Shown: piece by piece, positions 8,231 to 17,966 of the stretch
Layout of the letters: every line of letters starts with the position of its first letter
Numbering within the stretch: position 1 is the stretch's first letter
From: Fodinicola feengrottensis
GTDB taxonomy: Bacteria; Actinomycetota; Actinomycetes; Mycobacteriales; HKI-0501
Assembly (NCBI RefSeq): GCF_010993775.1
Contig: NZ_WOTO01000075.1
Location: 1 to 40,660 of the forward strand
Reading direction: 5' to 3'
Length of the DNA: 40,660 nucleotides
Made by a program: the position numbers and the translations under genes
The notes under the pieces: generated by a model
Told to the model about the DNA's origin: nothing
The model's database searches: none
What the model saw: the letters and a program-made list of their open reading frames with translations, nothing else

Positions 8231-11200
8231 ATGGCGAGTCCCCTGCCGTTGGCGCGATGCCCGTTGTGTGCCGTCGAGAATCCCCAGGTGTTGCCGCATT
8301 GCCGAGGCTGCGGCCTGCGGTTGGTCGGCCCGGCGGCCGACGAGATCAGTTCATCGACCAGGAGCTGACCGGCGTCGACCAGCAGCTGCGGCGGCTGCGC
8401 GATGCCCGCCATAACTTCGTCCACCGCCGGCGGGTGCTGGTCGCGCAGCTGGAAGCCGAGCTGGCCGCGGCGGCGCTCGTGCCCGCCGGTCCGCCCGCGC
8501 CCACGGTCGTACGGCCGTCGATCCCGCCGGCTCCTTTGGGCGTACGCGGCCGACCTGCCGTCACGTCCTCACAGCCCATGCCGCCGGCCGCGCCACAGCC
8601 GTCGTCTACCCGTACCGAAGCGCGCGCGGTCGACGAGAACTCACCGTGGACCGTGCAAAACGTCTTGCTCAGCCTCGGCGGCCTGCTGCTCAGCGTTGCC
8701 GCGGTCGTCTTCACCGTCGTCGCGTGGGGACGAGTCGGCATTGGCGGCCGGGCCGCGATGCTGGCCGCGTTGACAATCGTCGTGCTGGCCGTGCCGGCGC
8801 TGCTGAACCGGCACGGCTTGCGTACGACCGCGCTGGCGGTCGCGAGCGTCGGGCTGGTGTTTCTTGGCCTTGACGCGTACGCGGCCCGGGCGTCCGGACT
8901 GCTGCCGGACAGTCTGGCCGCCAGCACGTACGCAGGCTTGGCCGTTGCCATAGTTGCGGCGATAGCGGCCACTTATCCGGCGCTGGTGCCGAACCGTTTC
9001 ATGCGACCGCTCGCGGTGGTGCTGGCGCAGGCCGTGCTGCCGCTGCTGGTGGTCGCCGACCTGCGACCCGGCGCTACCGGCTGGGCGGCGGTCGCGCTGC
9101 TGGTCGCGGCGGCCGATGGCGCGCTCGGCTGGCGGCGCAAGGACGAAGTGATGATCGTGGCCTGCGGCTGCGGAGGGCTTGCTCTGGTGGCCGCGGGCGG
9201 GCGGCTCGCTGCTGGGGTTGGCGTTGGCTCGTACGGCCACGACGTCCGCGTTGGCGGCCGGCGTCCTGGCGCTTGGCGCGGCCGTTCTGCTGGCCAGCGG
9301 GCTGGTGTTCGGGCAGCGGACGGTCGCCGATCTCGGGGCGGGTGCGGTGACGGCCGCGGTGGCGATCGGGCTCGTCGTCATGCCCGCGCGAGTGGCCGTT
9401 CACCCGCCGGTCGCGGCCCGCGATCGCGATCGCGCGCGGTGGTGGTGGCGGCGCCGCGTCGGCGGCGCTGCCGGCCCGATGGCGGCGGTCGTCGATGCTG
9501 GGCGCTCTGCCCGTGGTGGTCATCGGCGCTGTGGTTCCGGCCGCGAACGCGCTGCTGGTGATGGTGGGCGACAGCGCGGCCGCGGCCGCGGTGTGGCTCG
9601 GACATTACGAGCTGTCAACCGCCGCTCGTACGGCCATCCGGCTGTTTGGTGGCATCGACGTGTGGACCGTGATTGCCGCCGTTTTCATCGCGGTGGCCGG
9701 CACCGCGCTGGCCTACCGCGCGCTCGCCGCCTGGACGGCCGCCGCGATCGGGGCCGGCGGCTTCGCGGTGGTCGTACTGCTGCTGCCCGCGGGCCTTCGG
9801 CTGGACTGGCCGGCCGCGCTCGCCGTCCAGCTGGTCGCGATCGGTGCCTTGGCCGGGGCTGCGCTAGCCCGCCGGAGTGCGCCGGCTGGGGCGAGCGAGC
9901 CGTCGACGGCTGCCCCGAGAAAGGACTGGCCGGGAGCTCGGCGGCTGTTCACGGCGACCGCGGTGATCAGCGCGTTAGCGCTGGTAGCGGACCTGGTCTG
10001 CTGGTCAGCGCAAGGGCAGCACGCGGCCATCGCCGCGCTGACCGCGCTGGCCTCCGGCGCCGTCGTGGTAGCCGTACCGGCCCATCAGCGGGAACTGAAC
10101 TGGCTGCCGGTCGGGATCGCGGTCGCGGCTGCCGGCGCTGACAGCCTGACCATCCTTTCGGGCGTACCCACCTGGTGGGCGTCCCTTGGCCCGCTGGCCG
10201 TTGTCGTGATGACTCTTGGCGTCGCCGGCTTGCTGCGTGGCGGGCAGCGGTTGGCCGCTGAGCTCTCGGCGCTGCCCTGGGCCCTGGTCGCGCTCGGCCT
10301 GACCTCCGGCCATCCGTGGCAGTCCGGCCTGGTCCTGGCGATCTGCGGCGCCGGGGCCGGCGTGGTGGCGGTCCACCGCGATCGGCGGGCCGTCCTGGTC
10401 GCCGTCGGGGTGCTGGAAGTGGCGCCTCGCCTCGTGGTGCTGGCTGTTCGCCGCGGACGTACGAGTGCCGGAGGCGTACACACTGCCCGCGTCGTTGCTG
10501 CTCGCGGGGGCCGGGCGCCGTTCTCTGCGCCCGCGGCCTTCATCGCGATCCGGCTGGTGCCGCGGTCGGGTTCGGTCTCGCCGGGATGTTGCTGCCAAGT
10601 CTGGCGTGGTTGCCCGTCGAACCCGGCCAGGCGTGGATCCGGCTGACCGCGATCACGCTGGTCGCGGTGGCCGTGACCAGCGCCTTGCTGCTCGTACGGC
10701 GGCCGTGGGGGGAACTCGCGGGATGGCAGGCGGGTGGTGCGTTCGCGGCCGTACTCGCCATTGGCGGTGCGGCCGGCGACGCGATCGCGCTGGGCTACCG
10801 GCTCGGGTGGGAGCAGCGCTGGACCGCCTTCGCGGTCGTCGCCGTGGTGGCGGTCGCGGTGGGAGCCGCCGCCGCGATCGTCCACCGATCCGTCCCGATT
10901 TCGGTCGCGCTGGAGGTCACCGCGATCCCGGCCGCAATGGTCGCCATCGGGTTGACGGGCGGCCATCTGTGGCAGAGCGGTCAGATCTTTGCTCTTATAG
11001 CGGCGATTTCCGCGGTGGCTGCGCTGCGGGCGGACCGGCGCTTCCTGGGATATGTGGCCGCTGTCGCGCTGATGGTCGCGTCTTGGTACTGGCTCGACGC
11101 GGCGGCCGTCCACCTTCCGGAGGCGTACACACTGCCCGCCGTGCTGGCGCTGCTCGGTTTCCGGCTGGCCTGGGCGACCCGCCGGCCACCGTCGCTCAGC

Positions 11201-12267
11201 GCGACCCTGCAGGTGGCCGCCGCCGGGATTCTCGCGGTGCTGCCGAGTGTGCTGTGGCTCTCGGTCGCGCCGACCGAGGCGTGGATCCGGCTGACCGCGC
11301 TGGTCATTGCCGCTCTGCTGCTGGCGGTGGTGGGTGGTTTCGTACGGTTGCCGTGGCCGGTGCCTGGCACGCGGGTGAGCGGATGGCAGCTGATCGGTGA
11401 GCTCGCCGCCGGCGCGGCCGTACTCGCCGCCACCCTCGACGCGGTCGTCGCCGGCTTCCACTTCGGCTTCCCAGCGTCGGCGATCGCGTACGCCGTGCTG
11501 ATGGTCGGCGGCGCGGTCGCCGTGGCTGTGGCGGCCTTGGTACGTCATCCGTGGTACTCCAGTGCCCGAGCCCCAGACTCCGGTGCCGTGGCTGCTTCGG
11601 CGCGGGTCCGGCTGGCTTTGGTGCTGGAGGCCGCCGCGCTGCCCGCGGGGCTCGCCGCTGTCGGGCTGACCGTCGGCCAGGCTTTCCACACCGGGTTGGT
11701 GCTGTTCCTCGCCGGGCTGGTGGTCGGGCTGCACGGCCTGCGGCCGGACCGCCGGATGGTCTGGTTCGTGGCCATCGGGTTGGAGCTGATGGCCACTTGG
11801 AGTTGGCTGGTGGCCGCTCGGATTGGTACGCCCGAGGCGTACACGCTGCCGGCCGCCGGGCTGGCGATCGCCGGCGGCTTCTGGATGAGCCGGCGGTGGC
11901 CGCAGCTGCTGTCGTGGGTGACCTTCGGGCCGGGCGTGACTGGGTTGCTGCTGCCCAGCCTCGCGATGACGTTCCTGGTGTCGACCGAGTCGTGGCGGCC
12001 CTTCGCGCTGGGAGCCGCCGCGCTGGCCGTCACTCTGCTCGGCGCGTACCGCCGCCGCCAGGCCCCTTTCCTGATCGCCGCCGCGATCCTCGCCGTACTA
12101 GCGGTCCACGAGCTGTCCCCCCGCTGGTCGCCGATGTCGTCACCGCCCTGCCGCGCTGGGTCCCGCTCGCCGTCGGCGGCGTGGTGCTGCTGGGCGTCGG
12201 CGCCCGCTACGAACACCGCCGGCGGGACGTCTTACGCCTCAGCCGAGCCGTCGCCCGCATGCGCTGA
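8231..12267 (+). CDS. Giant SCO7613-like polytopic membrane protein (frameshifted)
   Basis: About 1340 residues. The N-terminus has a zinc-ribbon-like CPLC...CRGC pair of cysteine motifs (about residues 10-30), then a short coiled coil (QELTGVDQQLRRLRDARHNF), a Pro-rich linker and an amphipathic WTVQNVLLSLGGLLL segment leading into many membrane helices. This order matches the actinobacterial SCO7613-type membrane proteins, whose function is unknown. The C-terminal half is built from repeated modules of about 215-238 residues, each with PEAYTLPA, a WIRLTA-like motif (ESWRPFA in the last), a GLT-GH/Q-WQSG-like motif and a DRR loop. ATG 8231 is preferred because it opens the cysteine-motif frame. 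At least six frame breaks occur (near 8340, 9205, 9430, 10425, 10510 and 12115), most in GC runs; the good frame always continues, so they look like sequencing indels. It ends eight bases before the convergent RHH gene. Confidence 0.75.
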
Positions 12268-12275
12268 CCCGGAGA

Positions 12276-12675
12276 TCAGGCTGGGGAGGTGGGTTCGCGG
12301 GGTTCCTGGTCGTCGAGGAAGCGTTCGATCAGGCCGCGGACGACGGCGGCCATGGTGAAGTTGTGGCTGGAGCACCAGTCGCGCAGCCGGGCGTGCTGGT
12401 CGGTGGGCAGTCTCACGGTCACCAGCTGGCTGTTCTCGCCGCTGGGCAGCGTGCTGGTGAGCTGCCGTCGCCAGTCCGCCGGCATGCCGGTCCAAATCGA
12501 CGCGCGGACGCATCCGCGGCGAGTCGAACTGGTGGGTTGGTGGGACGACGCTCGGCGGCTGGGCGACGGCCCGGGTGGTCTCCAGCAGCCAGGCGGTGAC
12601 TTCCTGGCGGTCGGCGGGGGACAGCGATTCCAGCGCCGCGGCGAGCTTGCCGGCCGGGCTCGGTGACGGGCTCAT
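12276..12675 (-). CDS. Ribbon-helix-helix DNA-binding protein (frameshifted)
   Basis: Small protein of about 132 residues. The N-terminal helix pair (KLAAALESLSPADRQEVTAW) is followed by a linker and a C-terminal CopG-like ribbon-helix-helix: the strand QLVTVRLPTDQHARLRDWC and helices SHNFTMAAVVRGLIERFLDD. Such proteins bind operator DNA as dimers through the strand, often as antitoxins or copy-number regulators. The frame breaks near 12495, between the linker and the RHH part. ATG 12675 lies eight bases from a perfect 18-bp palindrome (12683-12700), a likely self-operator. No obvious toxin partner adjoins it; the next gene on the same strand is an isochorismatase hydrolase. Confidence 0.65.
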
Positions 12676-12682
12676 GGACGTA

Positions 12683-12700
12683 CGATAGCGCGCGCTATCG
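12683..12700 (-). promoter_or_regulatory. Perfect 18-bp palindrome at RHH gene start
   Basis: CGATAGCGCGCGCTATCG is a perfect palindrome centred 17 bases upstream of the RHH start codon. A related partial site, CGATAGTGCTAGC, lies just beyond, at about 12707-12719. Two adjacent sites are what RHH dimers typically use for cooperative self-repression. Confidence 0.65.
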
Positions 12701-12718
12701 CCGCCACGATAGTGCTAG

Positions 12719-13288
12719 CTAGCCTTTGAGGGCGCTGACGATGTCGGCGGTGGTGGTCACGGTGGCGAAGTTGTGGTGCAGGTTCGCCGCGGTGATCCGG
12801 GCGAACTCGTCGGCGGTGACCGTGCTGCCGTCCGGGCCGACCTCGTCGAAGGTGTGCGTCGCGTCGAGCGCGAACAGCACTCGATAACCGAGGTCGCCGC
12901 CCATCCGTGCGGTGGTTTCGCAGCAGCGGTTGGTCTGGATGCCGCAGACCACGATCTCCCCGATGCCGGCCGCCGACAGCCAGGCGTGCAGCTCCGGCTT
13001 GCCCAGGAAAGCTGAATGCACGGACTTCTGCAGAGTCAGCTCGGCGGTGACATTTTCCAACAAGGGCTGGAAATCATTGCCTGGCTGACCGGGGCGCAGC
13101 GGAGAATCGGTCTTCGTGGAGTGGTGTCGTACGAGCACGATCGGGCGGCCGGTGCGGTGCCAGCCGGCCAGCAGCTCGGCAATGTTGGACTCGAAGTCGG
13201 GGTTGTTGCGGGTGCCCCAGGACGGGTCGGAGAATCCTTGCTGGACGTCGACGACGATGAGGGCCGCGTTGGGCGCGATGATTGTCAT
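12719..13288 (-). CDS. Isochorismatase-family cysteine hydrolase
   Basis: Amidohydrolase of the isochorismatase/nicotinamidase fold, 189 residues. The catalytic triad is visible: Asp14 in IVVDVQQGF, Lys88 in LQKSVHSAF and Cys122 in CGIQTNRCCETTAR. The fold covers nicotinamide, isochorismate, N-carbamoyl compounds and other amides; the substrate cannot be told from these motifs. The start is ATG 13288. The gene is intact. It diverges from a GlxA-type regulator 71 bases away, a common pairing in which the regulator controls the hydrolase. Confidence 0.85.
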   Translation of the reverse strand: MTIIAPNAALIVVDVQQGFSDPSWGTRNNPDFESNIAELLAGWHRTGRPIVLVRHHSTKTDSPLRPGQPGNDFQPLLENVTAELTLQKSVHSAFLGKPELHAWLSAAGIGEIVVCGIQTNRCCETTARMGGDLGYRVLFALDATHTFDEVGPDGSTVTADEFARITAANLHHNFATVTTTADIVSALKG

Positions 13289-13359
13289 GCCTTCTATCGT
13301 TCGCCGCCGAACCGACGGGAACTAGTGGCAAGAATGTCACCATGGGGTAGATTCCAGCC

Positions 13360-14320
13360 ATGCGGACGATCGCGCTTCTCCTGCAGCCGGGCAACAACGC
13401 TTTTGATGTCGGCGTCGCTATCGAGGTCTGGGGCCGAGACCGCACCGAGCACGGCGTGCCGCCGTTCGAGCTGCGGACCTGCGCTCGTACGCGCGAACCG
13501 GTGGCGTTGGAGAGAGCGGCCTGCAGGCGGTGCCCACCCACCCGCTGGCCGGGCTCGCCGGCGCTGACCTGGTGGTGGTGCCCGGCCGGAAGGACTGGTT
13601 CGCTCCAGTGGACGAGGAGGTGAGTCGCGCGCTGCGGTCCGCGGTGCGCCGCGGGGCGACGGTGGCCGCGCTGTGTTCGGGCGCCGCCGTGCTGGCCGAA
13701 GCCGGTCTGTTGGACGGCCACCGGGCCACCACACATTGGTTGCTAGCCGACCGGTTGGCCGTCGATTTTCCTGATATCAAAATGGAAACCGACGCACTGT
13801 TCATCGGCGACGGTCCACTGTGGACCTCGGCTGGCACGGCCGCCCGGCATCGATCTCTGCCTTCATCTCGTACGCCTCGCGCACGGCTCGGCGGTGGCCG
13901 GCACCATCGCCCGCCGGATGGTCACCCCGCCACACCGGGACGGCGGTCAGCGCCAGTATGTGGACGTGCCGGTCCCGCCCGTACGCCCGCCGGCACCGTC
14001 GATAGCGGCCCGTCCAAGACTGGGCCCGTGACCGGCTTGATTCCGCGCACACTGTCGCCGGTCTGGCTGGGAGAGTCGGTGTCAGCGAGCGTACTTTCGC
14101 GCGCCGGTTCGTCGCCGAGACCGGCGTCTCGCCGCTGCAGTGGCTGCTCGCCGAACGGGTTCGGCGGGCCGCGGAGTTGTTGGAGCGTACCGATCTTTCC
14201 GTCGATCGGGTGGCGACCCGCTGCGGTTTCGCGGACGCCGGTGTGCTGCGTACCCATTTTCGCCGGCAAATCGGCACCACGCCGGCCGCGTATCGCCGAA
14301 CTTTCGCCCGGTCAGGCTGA
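13360..14320 (+). CDS. GlxA-type AraC regulator with DJ-1/PfpI domain (frameshifted)
   Basis: About 319 residues. The N-terminal DJ-1/PfpI-like ligand domain has NNAFDVGVAIEVWG, the DLVVVPGRKDW strand and the nucleophile-elbow cysteine in VAALCSGAAVLAEAG. The C-terminal AraC double helix-turn-helix has VAGLAGRVGVSERTFARRF and RVATRCGFADAGVLRTHFRR, ending GTTPAAYRRTF. It is expected to be a transcription activator of the divergent isochorismatase gene. Frame breaks occur near 13512, 13845 and 14010-14020, and the expected sequence resumes each time. A weak dyad, GTGGCAAGAATGTCACC at 13325-13341, lies between the two genes and is a candidate binding site. The gene ends four bases from the convergent DUF5107 gene. 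Confidence 0.75.
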
Positions 14321-14323
14321 AAC

Positions 14324-16224
14324 TCAGCAGGGAGCCGGCTCCGGGTGCATGCGGAAGTCGTAGCGGTAGGGTAGTGGCTCGTCGGTACCGGCGGCTCGCT
14401 GGTAGTCGGACCAGAGCCGGCCGAGGCTGTCTTCGCCCTCCTTGAGGTCGCTGATTTCCCACGGACCGCGCAGAATCGCGCCGGCTCGCTGGGTGTCGCC
14501 AACGGCCAGCGCTGCCCGGCATTCGCACAGCCGGATCCGGCCGTGCGCTCGCTGCGCCGAATCGAGCCCGCTGATCAGGTCCAGCGCGTCCGAGGCCAAC
14601 CCGGCTCGTAGCAGCGCGGCCAGGGTTTCGTTGGTGAGCTGCCAATTTCCGGGCAGCAGCGCATGCGCATGAGTCAGCAGCGCGGCCGCCGCGGTGGCGT
14701 CCTGCTCCACCACCGCCAGGTTGCGCAGGCTCCACGGGTTTTCCTTCAGCGCGGACGATTTCTGCCAGGCCGCGCGGGCGCCGGCGTGGTCGCCGGTGGA
14801 ATGGCGCAGTAGACCCAGGTGCAGGAGGGCGTGCCAGTCGTCGCCCAGGGTCAGCAGTTTATCTGTCCACTGTGGACCAACGTTTGTGCTGACCGGCTGA
14901 GTTTGAGCAGGGAAGGCGCCAGTTTCCCAGAGCTGGAGCCACGGTTGCTGATCCGGGCCGAGGGTGTCGTCGGCGAACGCGGCGCGGCGGCCTCGGCGGG
15001 CAGGCCACCGTGTGCGTACCTCCAGCGCACCCCAACCGGACCCCACCGACAGTCGGTCAACTGGCGCTTGCGCCGCCCCACCGCGCGGCTTCGGTGTCCA
15101 CAGTGGACAGGTCGGTGGCCGGGATCACCCGCGCGACCGCTTCGCCGGCGGCTTGGCTAGCGCGTGTCCAGTCGCCGTGGGCCACTTGGGCGTCCACCGC
15201 GATCGGGCCGTACGCCTCGGTCCAGGACCAGGTTTCGCCGGCGGGCATCGGCACGTGCTCCAGCTGCGTACGAGCCAGGCCCGCCTGGATTTCCAGATAG
15301 CGTCCGTCGCCCAGCCATTCCTGCCAACGCCGGCCACCCTGGCCAGTGCCCCAGAAGAAGAGTTTCCGGCCACGCATCGGACGCGTCGACGTCTGGAAAA
15401 ATCCGTCGCCGTTCTCGTCGACGGCGGCGATCCAGCCGGCCCTGTCATCGGGAATATCGTAAAAATAGTCCGCCGCGGTGGCTGCCCGGGCCGGATATCC
15501 GTCGGTGGGACCGGGAACCGGAGTTTTCCTTAGCTCCGCCTCATAGCCGAACTGCCAGGCGGTGTCGGCCGGCGCCAGCACCCGGGTCGCGTCGGTTTCC
15601 GGTACGGCCACATTGGACCACCAGTAAACTGGAATTGTTTCCCGGTGCGGATTGTGCAGCCGCGGGCGTACGAACAGAACCCTGGAATCGGGCGGCAGCC
15701 ACGCGTCCAGCTGGACGACCATCCGGCGCAGTCGCTCGTACTCCCACATGCGCAACACCGGCACGCCTTTTGGCCCGGACACCCAGCCAGCGCATGGGGC
15801 GCACACGTCAGCGGCCAGTGCCCGGTGGTGCCGAGGTTCCACTCCACCCCGCCGGCGAACCAGGCGTTGCGCAGCGCGAGGTTCGCGGTCTGCAGCACCG
15901 ATGGCCGGTGCAGAAGTTCGCGGCCGTTCGTACGATCGACCAACGACCACAGCCGGCCGCCGAACTCCAGCAGGAAAGTCGCGGTGAGCCACTCGTTTTC
16001 CAGTACGGCAACCGAACCGAAAGTTCACGGTCGACTGGCTCGCGGCTGTAGTCGTCCTGGGCGTGGTACGGCAGCAGGTGGCTGATCCGCCCGTACTCGA
16101 CGTCGAGTTCCCCGCCGCGAACGCTGGCGTGGATATCGGTGCCGCGCAGCATCGGCAGCGGGCTCTGGGCCTGCGGCGAGGCCACCGGCATGCGCAGCTT
16201 TTCCAGTCTCAGAGTGGAACTCAC
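14324..16224 (-). CDS. DUF5107 / TPR protein (frameshifted)
   Basis: About 633 residues. The N-terminal two thirds match DUF5107: GGRLWSLVDRTNGRELLHRP, AGGVEWNLGTTGHWPLT, PVYWWSNVAVPET, RGRKLFFWGTGQGG and GRYLEIQAGLARTQLEHVP. The last part (from about residue 400) is TPR-like, with LLHLGLLRHSTGDHAGARAAW. DUF5107 proteins have a beta-sandwich fold related to carbohydrate-binding or mutarotase-like domains, and a role in glycan or sugar metabolism is suspected but not shown. At least four frame breaks occur (near 16020, 15780, 15060 and the region between), consistent with indels. ATG 16224 is preceded by GGAGGAG about 11 bases upstream. Element A begins 25 bases upstream of the start, so it may affect the promoter. 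Confidence 0.75.
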
Positions 16225-16248
16225 CGGACTCCTCCGTCGGGACCTGTT

Positions 16249-16412
16249 CTAGTGCTATAGGGCTACTCAAGCGGCGATAGCCGAGCCCAAGCGCCGCCTG
16301 ACGGCACGGCGAAACCGCCCACGTGGCGCTGCCACGCCAGGCGGCCCCGCCGCACCGTCAGACGACACTTGGATCTCGACTCTCATCCGCATGAGTAGCC
16401 CTGTAGTACTAG
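16249..16412 (-). mobile_element. Element A copy 1: MITE-like long palindrome
   Basis: A 164-bp sequence bounded by CTAG...GGGCTACTCA and TGAGTAGCCCTGTAGTACTAG. The entire element folds into one imperfect hairpin of about 80 bases per arm, closed near GTGGCGCTGCCAC. It is roughly 90 percent or more identical to the inverted copy at 22822-22988. It has no coding capacity. It sits between the DUF5107 start and the methyltransferase stop. Similarity in two places, inverted termini and the lack of an ORF suggest a miniature inverted-repeat element moved by a transposase encoded elsewhere. Confidence 0.8.
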
Positions 16413-16462
16413 CGGGTTCCGACGCTACCGGCGGGTGTACACCGAGACAGTGACGCAGGCCA

Positions 16463-17319
16463 CTACTGGCCCACCGTGTGGCCTTTGACCGCCTGCAGGG
16501 TGTAGCTGTGCGGGAGAGCCGCCACGGCCGGTCGGTGAGCCGGTATTCGCCTTCGCCGACGTAGTCCATCTCGCCGGGCCGCGCCGGCCACGGCACGCTG
16601 TCGTGCTCTTCCAGCATCGTCAGCCGCAGGTCGTTGGCCAGCAACGCGGTGACGATCTCACCGAGGCCGTGGTTCCACTCGTGGGGGGTGGTGTTCGCGG
16701 TGAAGACCGCGTCGGTCTCCACGTACGTGCCGCCCCCAGTCCAAACTGTGGATTCTTCCCTTTCGAAATAGGGAAACTCGACCGCCAGTAGGCCATGGTC
16801 GCGGGGGTCGTCCAGCGCCCACAGCATCGGGTGCCCTTCCCGGATGAACAGTCGGCCGCCGGGCTTGAGCAGGCCCGCCACCACGTCAGCCCATCGGCGT
16901 ATGTCCGGCAGCCAGCACAACGCGCCGATGCCGGTGAAAAAAACCAGGTCGAACTGGCCAGCGCCCAGCAGTTCGACCGCGTCGTACACGTTGCCCTGCA
17001 CGAAATCCACGTCCGCCCCGAGACCGCCGGCAAGCTTGCGAGCCTGGTCGAGGGAGGCGGCCGAGAAGTCCAGCCCGGTCATCCGGGCGCCGAGCCGGGA
17101 CAACGAAATCGTGTCGGTGCCAATGTGGCACTGCAGGTGTACGCCGCGCAGGCCCTCGATCGAGCCCAGCCGCGGCAGGTCGAACCGTACGACGCCGCTC
17201 AGGAACGCTGGATCGCTCTGGAACTTCTCCAATGAGTAGTCCGGCGAAGCCGCGTGTGCCGCCGCCCGGTCGTCCCAGTTGGCTTTGTTAACGGCGATAT
17301 AGTCGTCCACGTCCGGCAC
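16463..17319 (-). CDS. Class I SAM-dependent methyltransferase
   Basis: About 285 residues. The SAM-binding motif I reads VHLQCHIGTDTISLSRLGA (about 59-77), with the acidic ribose-binding residue in TGLDFS, and motif IV-like FDLVFFTGIGALCWLPD, followed by LLKPGGRLFIREGHPMLW. The substrate is unknown; this HLQCHIGTD subgroup acts on small molecules. The start is ATG 17319. The frame breaks near 16524; the proper C-terminus reads PHSYTLQAVKGHTVGQ and stops at 16463, before element A. Without allowing for that break the frame would run into the element and give a false extended C-terminus. Confidence 0.8.
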
Positions 17320-17358
17320 GATCTCACGCCGCCGACCACCGCGCGACCCAATTTGCCC

Positions 17359-17901
17359 TTAAGAGAACCGGTACGGGTCGAAGGGATCGCCGTCCTCGAC
17401 GATGGCGTAGGTCGCGATCTGTTCCACGAAGAAGCCAAAATGTGGTGCGATGACCCGAAAAAAACCAGCGCCTCGGCGTCGTCGGCCTGGTATGCGCCGT
17501 CGACGATCGGGGCCGCGGCAGCACCCAGACCGGGCCGTCCTCCGGCACCGGGATCGCGTAACGTACGCCGTTTCCGGTGGTCGCCACGATCATCACGTCG
17601 TGTAGTTTCCCGGCGTGCTTGACGAACTGCGGCCGGCGCGCCCGGTGGACGTCGGCGATCTGTTGGGGCGAGCCGATGAAATAGCCGTTCCAGAGGTCCG
17701 GAAGGTGCACTTCGTCGACAGCGCTGAAGAACTCGGTGACCTCAGGCGGCACCCGCTCCTGGAACTCGGCCCGCAGCCCGTCCAAAGTGGCGGGGCCGCT
17801 GGCCAGCGTGACCTCGTTTTTCCCACCCGCCTGCGCGGTCTCCTCCACCACCACCCGCGCGCGGCCTGCTGCAGCCGGCTGACGACACGGTCGATGTTCA
17901 C
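17359..17901 (-). CDS. SMI1/KNR4-family protein (frameshifted)
   Basis: About 181 residues. The SMI1/KNR4 fold is suggested by VPPEVTEFFSAVDEV, PDLWNGYFIGSPQQIADVH, the VATTGNGVRYAIPV strand pair and the C-terminal FGFFVEQIATYAIVEDGDPF. Members serve as immunity proteins to polymorphic toxins or as general binding proteins; no toxin gene is adjacent here. The start is GTG 17901 (VNIDRVVSRLQQ). Frame breaks occur near 17855 in a CGCG run, near 17515 and at the run of seven A residues near 17458, which makes sequencing error likely. It lies in the same orientation as fumC and the methyltransferase. Confidence 0.65.
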
Positions 17902-17966
17902 AAGGCATCCCAACGGATTCCGGCCCGCGACTCGTGGGCCGAAATCACCTGTCGAATGAACAAAGG

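Noticed and set aside
16267..16462. C-terminal extension of the methyltransferase into element A
   Set aside because: It results from a frame break near 16524; the expected C-terminus ends at 16463 in the other frame.
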